64,000 nucleotides of DNA from Cubamyces lactineus (GCA_022376465.1 JACDTU010000002.1:1054001-1118000), one strand, 5' to 3'; counted from the first letter of the stretch, positions 46,576-59,600 are shown. Program-made: numbers and translations. Notes: generated by a model not told the origin, from the sequence alone.

Positions 46576-47249
46576 GGTGCAAAATCTAGTTGGCCCAGCC
46601 AGAACCTCGCAAGACGAAGAGCAGCAGATATCAGAAACGAAAAAGGCGAGCCAGGTGGGTCTCGGTGACGAGGGGTGGGCCGGTCGGAGGCTTGGAGACG
46701 TATTTGGCCCAGTTTGTGCGAACACGTATATCGGCGTACGAAACCTTGACGAAACCTGCGCGTACTCACGCGCGCTCCGGTAGCGCTCCCGGGACGCCAT
46801 ACACCCATTACCTGACGCCTCCCACCGTTCCCAGCGTCCTCTCGCATCAGTCAGCCTCTCCCACAGCATCGAGCAACAGATTCGCAGATTATATTAGTAG
46901 TATGTAGGGTGGTGTGTACGCGTCGCCAGGAGCAATGTGAGGAACGATTGGTAGAGTGCAAGATGCTGCTGCAGGTGACTAAATGGTATGCAATGTATGG
47001 TATCGACGAAATCCATGGATATGAACAGCGTCCGAAGGTAAGTATCCAACAAGCGAAAGGAGTGGAGTATTATACGTATGTGATGGAGAGCGTAGTGCAG
47101 CGAACGACAGAGGGAGTGAGAGATGTAGAGTAGACAAGATGCGCGTACTGTAGAGGGGAATGCAAGAGAATGCTCGACGATTACACGAGATGAGGCGTAG
47201 AGACGGCGTGCGTGAGTGAGACTGATGTGGACGATGCGCGAATAATACT
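46576..47249. other. Intergenic: SEC16 upstream region and Puf gene 3' flank
   Basis: This 674-bp gap lies between two minus-strand genes. It is AT-richer towards the Puf gene (46,900-47,200), as expected for a 3' UTR. No coding or RNA feature is recognised. Confidence 0.5.
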
Positions 47250-50103
47250 CTAAGATGACTCGGCGGCGCCTTCGGTCTGAGCGGCGTCACCAGACGAGAA
47301 CTTCTCGAGCAACCTCTCAACTACGGCGAGATTCAGTGAGGGCTAGGGACATGCAGCGGACGATATACGTACTGGCTGAAAGGTGCTTGCTGTATGCGCT
47401 GGAGTACCTCCGCATGTTGACCAGATGCGGGCGGACCTTGTTGATCAGGAGCTCCCTCTGGTCGGGGTCGGCGACCGTCAGGGCGCGTTGAAGGACGTAA
47501 TCTGTACCACGAAGAGTGAGAACAGCATAGGAACTATGCCACGACAAATACTCACTGCCGAAGGAGTCCTTCATGAGGCCCATGATGGGGCTGAGGCCAT
47601 CCTGCTTAGGCGTCATGATCTCGTCGATCAGCTTCCGGCGGCTCTCGGGATCTGCTGTGACCAGGGCCTTCTCGCACACATTCGAGGCGAACTTGTGCTT
47701 GGCCATGTTGTACATCTGGCCCGTAAGCTTCGAGATAATCATCGCGCGGTCCTGCGCCTTGCCGTGCTCAAGCACAAACTGCACGACATAGTTCTGCAGA
47801 GCAAACCGATCGTCAGCGACCCGATAACTAAGCGCGAACCACAAACACTTACCCCGAACTGGTCGATCATCAGGTTAGGAACGTACTTGTGCAGCTCGTC
47901 GAGCAGTGGACGCGTCTGGTCTTCGGACATGTACTCGAAGCACCGCTGGAGCACACGGCATCCATAGGGATGAGTAGAGAGCTCGTAAACGCTGCCCCGG
48001 AACGCGCTGGCGAACCCAAGGCGTTCGGGTGCCACGTGCTCAATGAGCTTCTGAATCACCTGTAATACAGTGCAGCGTCAACATTGAGTAATGAATATGG
48101 ACTCGATGGATCTTACATGGTTGCCGTTGGCGTCCTTCACACACCGCAGAACACTGGGACTCAGCTCCTGCACAAAGACAGCTTGCTGCTCGGGCAAGAT
48201 ATGCTCAATCGCCTGCATAGTTCGGTTGGATTGGTGAGCACAACCAGACGAAGTATGAACGTACCTTCTGCACCACTCTGCAGCCATACATCTGCAATGA
48301 CAGACCCAGAATCTGACCCTCCATGGTTGCGACGAGGCGGGCCTTCTGCGCTGCAGTACCGTACTCGAACATTTTTTGCACAACCTACGATGCAAGATAT
48401 CCGTTAGCAGTGAACGAGCGTTCATCCGATGTGTCGCAGACGCACGTAGTTGCCGAAAACGTCCTGCATCAGCTGGATGGCGTACTGCGGCACGATCTCG
48501 TCGAAGATAATCTCCATTTCCTCGCTCGTGGCCGACTCCAGCTTCTGCTGGATGAAACGCGAGCCGTGCTGGTCCCCGCTGAACTCAACAATATACCCAA
48601 AGATGTCCTAGGAGGGGGTGGAGGCATCAGCATGAGGTCCACGACATGTAAGGTTGCAAACTGTAACTTACCCTCAGCTCCCATTTCCGCGACTTGTTCG
48701 CCCGGAACTCGTCCAGCTGAGCACTCCGCATAGCCCCATCCCCTCCACGACGCCCATGACGACCACCGTGCCCGTACCCATGCGCAGGCTGGCCTCCAGC
48801 GTGAGGAGGGAAGCCACCTCGAGGTCCTTGGTGGAGCGGAGGACTGTAATCGACAGCACCACCATAGGGCTGATGGTGCTGCAGGGGCGACGAGCGCACG
48901 TTAGCATACAGCATACTCTGTGTGAATCAGCGTAAGTACTGGGTACTCGACTAGGTAATCCGATGGTATGTACGTACCTGGTCTTGCCGCTTATCGGGCA
49001 TGCCAGCTAGTGGATGCGGGGAAAGCATGGGGGAGTGAGAGGGGGGCGCATGGTAGACTATCGCTTGTGTAGGGTAGAAGTATTGGGAGCCAAGAGGACG
49101 TGGCGACCCAACGTAGTCGTAGAATTGCTGGAGACGGATGTCAGCGAGGGCATGGGGAAGGAAGGTCTGGGGTCCCAACCCAGGATATACATTTGGGGCA
49201 GCAGTTGCGGGGGTAAGAGCAGGCGAGGACGCGTACAGCGACGGGTCAGGTCCAGCACGATACGCATCGTAAGCGTACGAGGGACCAGTATAGTACGCGG
49301 CATACTCGGTCTGAGCGTAACCCCCATAGGGGCCTCGCGGGGGCTGCTGGGGACCCCGCATCCCAGGCATTCCCGAAGAAGGAGCGGTGCCCGATGGCTG
49401 ACCTCCCTGACGGTAAGACACGTTGGAGCCAGAGACACCGTACTCGTCCTCGACCGCCATGCCGCGCAAGGCGACGGAAAGCTCGTTCTCCACCAAAGAC
49501 GAAGTTGACTGGAGAGTGTCGTAGGTGCCCGCAGGGCTCGTGTTGGCAAGGTGCGGTTGTCCTAGAAGGCCAGGAAGTCAGCAGAGCGACTTCAAGCCGG
49601 TATAAGGAACTGTACCAAGAGACGCGTTGTAGCGCTGAGGCGAGATCTGGCCCTGCTTCGACATGGCTCCTGCAGGGGCTGGTAGACCACCAGCCTGCGC
49701 GGCCGAAACCTGTCTTTGCCTGACCTGTAAGAGGGCGGTGCATAGTGAGCGGCTAGGCTTAGGCTAGTGGATAGGTTGCGCCATCAGCACACCTGGTCAG
49801 CACGCACCAAATTCGCCAACTCTTTTTGGTGGGCGTCTGCAAGCTCGTCCCAGGCGCCGCTCGATGCGCGGGCCCAGCCGTCGTTCGCGTTAGAGCGATA
49901 ATGAGCGTCCGAGTGTGACATGGACTCCTGGGCACTGGCGACCGAAGAATTTGACGGATGTCTTGAGGAGTTCGCGCCTCCCCAGACCTGCAATGTGGTG
50001 AGCGCAAGGCCTAAGAATACGTAGCAAAATAGCGGACGCGCACCTGCCATCCAGAGTTGAGGGTCTTCAGCCCATTCGTTGGTGGCATTGCGACGGCGAA
50101 CAT
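47250..50103 (-). CDS. Pumilio-family RNA-binding protein (Puf3-like)
   Basis: Cytoplasmic translational repressor that binds UGUA-type 3'-UTR motifs. Exons: 50103-50044, 49987-49793, 49724-49616, 49561-48978, 48917-48672, 48607-48446, 48384-48265, 48212-48117, 48059-47853, 47793-47556, 47501-47373, 47320-47250; 738 residues. The N-terminus (SGWQVWG, then Gly/Pro/Tyr-rich) is disordered. The PUM-HD begins at [20 protein letters not shown] and contains about eight repeats with motifs such as [44 protein letters not shown] and GNYVLQ. The start is uncertain: an ATG at 50275 opens another short exon, but its phase does not fit, so the in-frame ATG at 50103 is used. Confidence 0.9.
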
Positions 50104-50854
50104 GTTTGCGGAGCCTTTCCTGTGAGGGTGATTCTTGGAAACGTGTCAGGCGGGGGTACAAGGGAGGACGTGATGATAAGCACTGACAGGATTGGGAGAG
50201 CTTGAGGGAGAATGACCACGCGAGTGAGTAGATGAGCCGGAAGGTTTGCGGGAAGCTTCGAAATTAGTGGTTGACATAGCAGGTCAGAATCCTGGGGCGC
50301 GTCGGGTTTATAAGGCGGACGAATAAGCGAAGCGGTGACTCACATACGAAAAGGTACAATATACGACGGCCTACGCGAAAGTGGAAACGCGATTGTACAG
50401 AGCCTGAAGGAGCGGGTGAGAAAGAGCAGGCCGGCGCATGAGAACGGAAAGCAGGACAAGGCTCGAGTGTGCACGGTGCAATGGCCCGCGCCCGAGGCAG
50501 CACGCGCGCACGGAAGAAAGGAAGCAGACGCGCCTTGGGACGCGTTCGATCGAAGGGAAGACGTCACGGCCAGGAACGAAAGCTCACCTGTAGAGTACCT
50601 GCTAGGACGCGTGAATACCTGACCCTCGAGCTGGACGGTCGGACGAGAGGGAAGGGGGACCTGGGGACTCGGAGGTTGGCACGCTGCTAACCTCGTGGTG
50701 GGGGAGGTGAGGGCGCGAACACGACTCGGACGGGCGGCGGTCGCGTCGAAAATGGGCAAAAATGGGTAAATAATTGTGTTGACATGCAGCCAAAATGATT
50801 CCACTGAAACTGGCGGTAAGGTTTCTCGGTCGTCGGGGCCCTTGACACGTGTAA
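50104..50854. promoter_or_regulatory. Puf gene upstream region
   Basis: This GC-rich segment lies upstream of the Puf gene. A 200-codon minus-strand frame (50340-50942) has no family motif and is probably chance in GC-rich DNA. A candidate 5'-UTR exon with ATG at 50275 and an intron ending near 50120 is possible. Confidence 0.4.
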
Positions 50855-51150
50855 CGCTCACCGCAACCGTCCGCTCTCTCCGCCCCGCCAAACTCCCCTG
50901 CCGAACAACCTCACCTGCCCAATGTGGCCGCTTACATAACAAAGTCCTCCTACCGAGTTACCATCTCGGGCATCACCGCCCTTCCCGAGGCCCTTCCATC
51001 AAGGCGCGCCTACGCGACCCTGACGGTCTCTACACATCCTCCCACACGCCTGCGCGTTCCCATCCTTCGGATCTTCTTCCTCCACAGACCTCTTTCACCG
51101 TACACCGTCCGTCGAACCTTTCCTAGAAGCTCTCATTGCATTTTGCGCAC
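50855..51150 (+). pseudogene. Frameshifted C2-domain-like relic
   Basis: No ATG-started gene fits here, yet two overlapping frames look coding. Frame one runs from 50855 and reads PAEQPHLPNVAAYITKSS, then SYRVTISGITALPEALPS and RRAYATLTV. Frame two takes over at 51022, reading DGLYTSSHTPARSHP and then QTSFTVHRPSNLS to a stop at 51124. Together they resemble the beta strands of a C2 domain as found at the N-terminus of Rsp5-like HECT ligases (ATLTVDG...SFTV). The switch falls in a 7-mer GACGGTC (51022-51028); loss of one copy of a tandem pair would explain it. A third open frame without ATG continues to about 51467. The family is a guess. Confidence 0.4.
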
Positions 51151-51507
51151 ACGTCGAAACGCCTTGTTTGGCTGCTGTAGGTCCGCGTGAGTCCACTGCT
51201 GATCGAGCCTCGCGCTTCTTGCACCGCCGCTTCGCGGAACGTCACCCTCGCTCAGACACATCATCTTCGGCCGTGACACCGGCAGCGGGCGCAGCTCCCG
51301 ACTTCGTCATCGGTTCGCGAGCGGCGATATCCCTTGAAGTTTTTGCCGCTAGGCCTTGTCTGGTCCGGCGATTACGCTTTCCATCCCTCCATTCCCATCC
51401 CATTGAGCTTTGCAGTGTATTACCGAGGAAACAATATCGTGTAAGTGCAAGATATAACATACAATGAACCATCGAACGCGACGAGAGCAAACTAGAGGGG
51501 TAATGGT

Positions 51508-54500
51508 CTATTGACGGTTGAAGTTGAACCACGATTGTCGCTTGGCTGCAGAAACAAGCGTTAGCGTGTGATTTGCATGGCGCACGCCAACAACCATGGA
51601 GCGAACACGTACCGGTTCTGTGACGACAAAGCAAGTGAAATTCGTGGTAAGCGAAAATAGCCAAATGCACCATTGCAAAAGACGTACCCGGAATCCTCGT
51701 TCTGCAGCCTCGTCAAAGGGTTTGCGCTGCTCGCCGTCGGTGACGGTCCGGTACCCGCGATAGCGGAGGCATTGCCGCCGCCCCCGCGGAGCGGCTTGGC
51801 AATTCGGCCAAAGCTTAACGGCGACGGTGAAGCGACCTTTTGCGCTGAAACGACACAATTTTTCAGCCCGACAGTACGGTAGGGCACAATTATGATCCTT
51901 ACCGCGCGCCTGGTCGAGCCGCTCCTTCACCGCCTGAAGCTGCGCCTCAAACTTCTGGTTCTGCAGAACGAGGCGACGGTCGGCCTCCTGCAGAAGCGCC
52001 TCGAGGTTCTGTATCCGCTCGTTGCGCGCCAAGAGCTTCCGCTCCGCAATGCCAGCCTCCTTCTTGAGGGCAGAGTTCTGGTCCACCAACTGAAAATTAC
52101 ACATTACGCTGTCAACCAAGTGGAGACAGTGCGATCCTGAGCCGACCGCGTACCTGCTTCTGGACAACGGTGAGTTGCTCCAGATTCCGCTCCAAGAAGG
52201 CCATCTTCTTCTGCTGCGCCTTGCTGTTGCTGTTGCGGATGACGTTGTTGTACTGCTCCTTGATCTCGTCCAACTGAATCTCAAGCTCGACAACCTGATT
52301 GCTATCTATCAGCCGACGATATTTTGAACATCCCTGCACTAGTACACACCTTCTCGCAGCGGTTCTGAAGATCACGCATGAGGGATTTCTTGACACCATC
52401 GAACTCGGCGAGCTGTACGCTAATGGCCTTGCGTGTGCGCTCGAGATCTTGCGCGCTCTCCGCAAGGTTCTTGCCACCCTCGATACCCGCCGACGTCACG
52501 GCGAAGGCCCGCTAAGTAATTCTTCAGCACCCGCGTGGATATGAATAACAGAACTTTCCATACCTTGAGTTCTTCGTTGACGCTCTTGAGACTGTCAATC
52601 GTGGCATTAAGTGTGCGGATCTCGTTGCCCTTCAGCTCGAGCTGCTGCTTGAGATCTTGCACTTCGCTCGCATGAGCGTCGCGCTTGGCGGCGTACTGAG
52701 CCTCAAGCTTGTTCTGCGCCATAAGTTAGCACACGTGACACAAGGGGTCAAAAGCCCGATCAAACCTACCTTGAGTTCCGCCATAGACTCAACAATGTCC
52801 ACGTTGCTGACCTCCTCATCATGAATGGTCTTCTCTGTAAGAGTAGGTAGAGCGTGAGGAAGCCGTCCGAGCGAGAGGAAAATGAAGTGAAACGAAAAGC
52901 AACACGAACCAAGAAGTTCCTCGTACTCGGTCTCGAGCGCAGATATGCGAGACTCCAACTCATCCCGACGACGCTGGTGCATCTCATTCTCTTCCTGCAC
53001 CTGCCTAAGGCGATCAACAGTCTCCCGGATAAGCGCCTGGGAGTCGGCAATGCGACGACGGAGGGACACGATGTCCTCGTGCGAGAGGGTAGAGACGGCG
53101 GCGTCGGAGTCGATGGCATCGAGCTTCGCGAGAATCTGACGAAGCTGGTCGTCCTTCTCGGAGAAAGTCCCTTGCTAAATTAGACCAGTGGTTAGTGCCT
53201 GGCTTCCGAAGGAGGCGGACAGGACGTACGGCATCGAACTTCGCCATCATGAGCGCCATCTTCTCTTGCTTGCGCTTCTCCTTGTCCTCCGCGGACGCAT
53301 CCTTCTGCGCGGCCTTGAGGTCGGCGATGGTCTTCTTGAGTTCCTCGAGTTCCGCCTTCGCATCCTGGTTCTGCTCCTTCAGGATATCGATAGTGATGAT
53401 GCTCTCCTTGTTGTCGTAGTTGAGGCGCTCCACTTGCAAGCGAAGATCGTTCAATTGCCCCGACATAGACTTATTCTCCTGAGAGAGCGACGCCTCCTGC
53501 TCCTTGAGGAACGTGAGCTCCTCCTTGAGCTCCGAGACCAGCTTTTCCGCCGCTTTGAGCGCGGATTCCCGCTCGGCGAGTTGATCACTGAGCTCGTTCT
53601 CCCGCTTGAGGAACTCCTCGCGCTCGTCCTTATCGAGGCCCACAACGGTGGGCGTCTGGGGACGGCTGTCCAAATCGCCGCGGAGATCCTGCAGCAGAGG
53701 GTTGACGGGAGTTTGGCTCCGTGTGGCTGAAGGAGTAGGAGAGGCAGGTGCCTTCTTGGGTGCTGCTGACGCCGGAGCGCCGGCCTTGTCAGGAGACGCC
53801 CAGTCCGCTTGCTCGACGTGACCGCCAGACCGCCAGATTGCCAACTCCGCCTCGAGAGCAGCAATGTACTTCTGGTATGACGAGTTGGCAGCATTTGCCT
53901 TGGACAGGAGTGCCTTGAGCTCCAGCGGTGAGAGTTCTGCATTGACGCGAGCGGTGTTCTTGATCGACTTCGCACGGATACCGAAACGTAGCGTAGAGAG
54001 CGTCTCAGCCTCGTTGTAAGACGAAGGGGAACAGTTGATGATCAAAGTTGTTCGTGAGTTACCACCGAGAGACTCTTGCAGGATACGAGTGAGTTTCGAA
54101 TCACGGTACGGGACGTGCTTGGCCTATGTAATGTGCTCGCATAAGTCGCACTTTGACTGGAAGAGTCAAGCACGCAACATTACCTTGCCGTCTGTGAGGG
54201 CATTGATGACCATTCCCAGGGCAGACAACGATTTGTTGATCTTCTTCGCCTCCTCCAAGGTCTGGCCAGAAGCCCCTGTCTTACCCACTTTCTCGGAACC
54301 AGCAAGATCGACGAGGTAGAGGTTACCGGTCTTCTGAGCGCCAGTCTCGGTATTCCGTTGGTTGATGGTGATCAGAAAAATGGAGTGCGAACGCGAACTC
54401 TCCGCGTTCATGTCTCAAAGAGTCGTGTTAGGGGAGCTACCGAGGCAGTCCGTTCAGTTTAGACTCACTAGTTGACGAGACTACACGCGCAGCACCTCCT

Positions 54501-55439
54501 TGCCGCATGATCTCGTAGACTTCGCGAGCGCTACTGACGTAGTAGTCGGAAAGGTTCTTGACATAGACCCCCTTCGACTTCTCTTCATGCACTTGCAGGT
54601 TATCATTCTGAGCTGCACGATACATGTATGTCAGAGTCAAAAAACAGGTAGGGTTTAGACACAGCGACTTACGAGCAAGCAAATCTCGGATCCTCTCTAG
54701 GTATATTTCCATGTAGGAGACCTTCACAAGATATTCCAGATGGGCATCGGATTCTACAATCGACTGGAATATCTGTTCGGTTATACGGGGTATCAGGCCT
54801 TTCAACTCAGGAGAATCTATATCGGCGCCCTGTAGTGGCGTATGTCAGTACATCATTCTAAGGTATAAGCAAGAGACGAACCATCATGGTGAACGTCTTG
54901 CCACTACCGGTTTGACCGTACGCGAAGATGGTGCCGTTGTATCCATCAAGGACATCTGTGGCGACGCAATACTTAGCTTAAGGGGTCTTGCGAACACGAC
55001 TAGGATAGATAGCCAGCGGATGACGCAAGGGAATATGATGCGGTATAGTGGGGAGTAATAGAGGAACAGTAGTCTGGCATCCACTTACCCTTGACAATGC
55101 TGAGTAGCAACCGTCAGTCAGTCCATCACTATCCCGCTGGGTAGGAACACTCACTCCTTGACACCGTAGTCGAAGACTTCATGCTGCTTCGTTCCCGGGG
55201 GGAAGACGCGATCAAAAGTAAAGCCATCCTTCTCTGGACCAGAGCTGAGCTGCGCAGAGCGCATGTGCACGGTCTGCAGATTGTCATCGAAGGACACTAC
55301 GATCTCGCCGCCTTCCCGCTGCTCGATCGCATTAGGTGGCCGAAATCTGGGGCCTCCAAGGTTCAGGAAAGACCGGAGAAAGACTGGCTGGTTGATTTGC
55401 TCACCGACAGACGACTTTGATATTCGTGGATGTGGACAT
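51508..55439 (-). CDS. Conventional kinesin heavy chain (kinesin-1), with 5-nt and 11-nt microexons
   Basis: Plus-end microtubule motor for vesicles and nuclei in hyphae. Exons: 55439-55405, 55346-55155, 55099-55089, 54955-54882, 54829-54673, 54612-54469, 54413-54184, 54123-53230, 53174-52910, 52834-52770, 52713-52564, 52511-52350, 52294-52154, 52089-51903, 51844-51688, 51617-51613, 51545-51508; 968 residues, typical for fungal kinesin-1. Motor motifs: CRFRPPN, P-loop [18 protein letters not shown] (switch I), [14 protein letters not shown] (switch II) and [15 protein letters not shown] long coiled coil follows, with [17 protein letters not shown] (fungal cargo region) and the autoinhibitory [11 protein letters not shown] tail. 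The ends of both microexons are canonical and both are needed to keep the frame. Confidence 0.95.
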
Positions 55440-56014
55440 CGTGAGGGAATGCCGCTACAGAAGGCGGAAGGGAATGAGGGTCGTATACAGTTGGTATGAA
55501 CGCGGGGTTGATCGCCGAGGTATACGGCACGCGTGATATTGAGGCGTGCAATCTATGAAGAGAAAGACAGACGAAAGAGGGTGACGTGCTAGAGAAGATG
55601 CGGAGGCAGGGCTACGGCTTGCCTGTGGTCGGAGAACAAGTCAAGGAGCTCAAGCAGATCCCGGACAAGCATGTCCTGCCTATTTGCGGCTGTTGTCAAG
55701 CACGCGCCAGCTACGCGCACGCGTCCTAAGCGCCCCATATCGAGAAGTAGGCGGAACCGCAGCTTTCTTCAACGTATTCCGATGTCCTCATTGATGCCTC
55801 TATCCGACGGCTCGACTGGGATGAGATAGATATCGAGAATGCAATTGCAACGACGGCTTCGTGTCTCCGAAACATGTAGATAGAATACATAATGCGCAGT
55901 TATACAATAGCTCTGGAAACAGTCCGTGGAGCGCCTGAGATGTCGATGGGCATACACTAAGAGCTGGGTGGGGGGGTCTAGGTCATGCAGGCTGGATAAC
56001 AGAGGATGGAAATC
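55440..56014. other. Intergenic: kinesin-1 upstream region and ELF1 3' flank
   Basis: This 575-bp gap contains no convincing gene. It should hold the kinesin-1 promoter near its left end. Confidence 0.5.
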
Positions 56015-56445
56015 TCAGTCATCGTCGCTACCCACAGACGGGGCACGAGCAGGTCTGCTGGAAGACGCAACAGGCCTCCGGGTAGATGATGCCTCCTTCT
56101 CAGCCGCGTCTGCAGCATCGATCCACTCTGAGTATATGTCAATCGGCTCCGTCAAATCTGTTGCAGTGGTCAGCGAGCAGTCAATGAACGTTTGAGTCGT
56201 ACGTACGGTTCGCTTTGCTCTGGTATCTCTGGTCGCAAACCTTGCAAAACAGCTGCGCCACCCCTTCCTTTCGGTCTATGCGGACAGACACAGATTTATC
56301 ATGGTGGCAGAAGAGACATGTGAAGTTTGTTTCTGGAGATAGTCGTGAGACCATGGAGGACTAGAGATGAATGTATGCACGTACCAAGCGGCTCCTTCCT
56401 GCGAGGTCCTGCTGGCTTTCTAGAGGATTTTTTACGTTTACCCAT
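56015..56445 (-). CDS. ELF1: Transcription elongation factor 1 homolog Elf1
   Basis: Small zinc-ribbon protein that travels with RNA polymerase II and aids passage through nucleosomes. Exons: 56445-56385, 56332-56207, 56157-56015; 109 residues. Seen: basic N-terminus MGKRKKSSRKPAGPRRKEPL, then TNFTCLFCHH and LFCKVCDQRYQS, giving the four zinc cysteines (CxxC...CxxC), and the conserved LTEPIDIYSEWIDA block. The acidic Ser-rich tail (VGSDDD at the end) is typical of fungal members. The start is 198 bp from the divergent kinesin-5 start. Confidence 0.95.
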
Positions 56446-56643
56446 GGTGGTCAAGTGAAGAAGAGACGCAACGACCGAGCCGTTCACTTGGCGAGCGAGG
56501 AAAGCCCAAGAGGCATCGGCGCTATCGAGGTGGGGGTGTTCCCACGATACGGCCACGTGATGGACGCGACGCGCGTGGTTCAACTGTCGTCGCAGCCCGC
56601 CCTTGCAATTGTTCCGCCGATTCTCCTCTTGCCCCCGTCCGTC
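56446..56643. promoter_or_regulatory. Divergent promoter, ELF1 / kinesin-5
   Basis: This 198-bp region lies between the two start codons. In-frame ATGs upstream of 56644 exist in the kinesin-5 frame, so its true start could lie slightly inside this region. Confidence 0.45.
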
Positions 56644-59600
56644 ATGGCCTCCCGCCGCCCTCCCTCTCGCGCGCGGGTCAACGGCGCATCCGCTATGCCT
56701 CCACCTTCAACTATGGGCACTCGTCCGCGCTCAGTACTCGCAAAATCTGACTCCTCTCAGCGGTCGACTTCTACTTTAGCCACCTCCGCCGACCAGGCCG
56801 CTGAAGCGGGCCCTTCCAACGTGCCTCGGAGTGGACGGGAGTCTGCGATGAGGCACGCTCAGCACACCGAAGCAGACACCAACATTAAAGTAGTCATACG
56901 CTGTCGCCGCCGCTCCGAGCGCGAGATTCAAGACAACTCCCCGATAATTGTCACCATCAACGGCCCTAAAGGCGACGACGTTACTATCGAAACCTCCCCT
57001 CCTTCGACAAATCTAGGAGTCGTTGCGCTCCCAACCACGCGAACATACCCCTTCGACTTGGTCTTTGGCCCCGAAGCAGACCAATCGTCCATATACCAAG
57101 ACGTGGTCCACCCGATGCTCCAGGAAGTGCTGATGGGTTACAACTGCACGTTATTCGCCTATGGTCAGACAGGCACGGGAAAGACGTGAGTTATCTCTTG
57201 TTCTCTCCATCTCTCTCTGACACAGTCGTCGAACAGCCATACCATGCAGGGCGACCTCTCCACTACACCCATGGGTAATCCATCCGCGCAAGCGGGTATG
57301 ATCCCTCGAGTGCTATTCAAACTCTTCCAGCATCTCGAGGCTACTTCTTCCGATTACAGCGTCAAGATATCATACGTTGAACTCTATAATGAAGAGCTTC
57401 GTGACCTCCTTGCTCCCGAGCTTCCGGCCCCTACCGGTTCCAACCAACCTATGGGTATGGGTGTTCAGAGAGATGCACCTCCCCAGGCAAATCTCAAGCT
57501 CTTCGACGACGCCAACAAGCGGGGTGTAATTATCCAGGGACTAGAAGAAACACCCGTCAAGAACGCTGCCGATGCGCTAGCGTTGTTGACGAAGGGTAGC
57601 CATCGGAGGCAGATCGCTGCTACGAAGTTCAACGACCACTCTAGTCGCTCGCATTCCGTGTTCTCCATCACTGTCCATACGACTTCCGCGTCCGCAACCG
57701 GGGATGGTCTTCTTCGCGTGGGGAAGCTCAATCTCGTTGACTTGGCTGGTTCAGAGAACATTGGCCGCTCAGGAGCTGAGAACAAGCGTGCGAGGGAGGC
57801 TGGTATGATCAACCAAAGTCTCTTGACCCTAGGCAGGGTCATCAACGCTCTCGTTGATGGATCCCCTCACGTTCCTTACCGGTACGTCCGAATGTCTTAG
57901 CGGACGACCTATGCACTGACTAGGAGCGCAGAGAGTCCAAGCTTACTCGCTTACTTCAGGACTCACTCGGTGGGCGAACTAAGACGTGCATCATCGCGAC
58001 CATCTCGCCCGCTCGCTCGAACCTCGAAGAAACGCTCTCGACGCTCGATTATGCTATCAGGGCGAAATCCATTCGGAACCGCCCTGAAGTGAACCAGCAG
58101 ATGACGCGTAACGCTCTCATCAAGGACTACGTCGCAGAGATCACTCGCCTTCACGCCGACCTGCGTGCTGTACGCGAGAAGAGCGGTATTATCCTCTCGG
58201 AGGAGACGTGGGCCAAGATGACCGCGGAGCAGGAGCTGCGTGAGACGGAGCGTCAGGAAGCGACGAAACAGGTAGAGATCTTGGAGGGTCAGATGAAGGC
58301 CGTCCGCGACGAATTCGAGGAAGCCATGGCTCTACTGGCTCGCACGGATGAGGAACTGCGCCAAACGAAGACTAAATTGGAAGGCACAACTGCGGAGTTA
58401 GTAGGCACGAAGCAACAGCTGGCCGCGGTCGAAGGCGCGCTCGAGGAGGAGGTCATTGTACGACAGGCGCATCAGAAGAGCGAAGAAGCGCTCCACGGTG
58501 TTGTGCAGGAGTGGAAGCAGGTCGCACGCGAGTACGAGAGCGACGTCAGCGGCCTCTTTGGAAAGCTCGGTATGTCTGATGCAACTTTACGCGTGTTAAG
58601 GCATTCACCAAGGTTGAACAGATCGCAAGAGTACTGCCTTTGGCTCTAACATGAAGGCCGTCAACAAGCACAGCAAAACCCTGTCTTCTGAGACGCAAGC
58701 GATGTCGACGAAGGTGGATAACTTCATGAAGGTCGCCGCCCAGCATCTCCTCAAGGTCAAAAGCGAGACCGAGCAATTCCAGACGAAGGAACTGGAGGCG
58801 TTGACGACTATCTCTGGCCGCTTGAAGGAGCAGCTGGAGAAAATCCAGGAAGCACTCCAGCTCATTCATGCCAAGGAGGACATAGCTAAGGAGGCCGTCG
58901 ACACTATCCGTAGTACGATCACCCAGGCGCAGGATAGTATGAAGACCAGCTTCGCCACATACGCTGAGGAGCTCCGACAACATTGCGAAGCGATCTGTGA
59001 AGAAGCTGAGGCGTCCAGCCTAGCTAGCTGTAATGCGGTATGTAATATTCATGCATTATCTTTCTATATCGCTTATACCGGCGAAAGGTCGAGAAGGCTT
59101 TCCAAGAGCTGGGGACCCTCACTGAGACGATCAAGCAAGAGGCCATTGAGTTCGTTGCACACGAGCGAAAGACGCTCCAAGAAGCCAAGGCGCTTGCTGA
59201 CAATACCACCAACACTGAGATCCTTCGCCTGAAGCAGCAAAATACCCTCCTCACGCGCCTGCTCGAGACGGAACGCGTCGAGGCCAAACGATCCGCTGAC
59301 GCGCTGCTTGAACGTATTGCTGGCCTCCTTGGCGACTACACGAACGAGCGCGACCGCAGTTTGCGCGAGACTTTCTCAGAGATGACGGAAAGTAACACTG
59401 CCGCTGAGCACGAGATGCAACAGCTCGGCCAGATCCAGGGAGAGCAGCTCGAAGCTGCTGTCGTTCGTGGTACGCAGTGGAGCGAGCAGCTGACAAGGCG
59501 AGGTGTTGAAGGCAAGCGTCTGCGTGACGGAGGCATCAAGGTAGGCTTCTCATCGTCTCACTTTTGTACAATCAACCTGACGAGCGCAATAGGCGCTAAA

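Noticed and set aside
50104..50275. Alternative Puf start at 50275 with a short first exon (MSTTNFEASRK).
   Set aside because: The GTCAGT donor gives phase 0 while the next exon needs phase 2; kept only as possible 5' UTR.
50340..50942. 200-codon minus-strand open frame upstream of the Puf gene.
   Set aside because: No domain and no continuation by splicing; GC-rich promoter DNA often has such frames.
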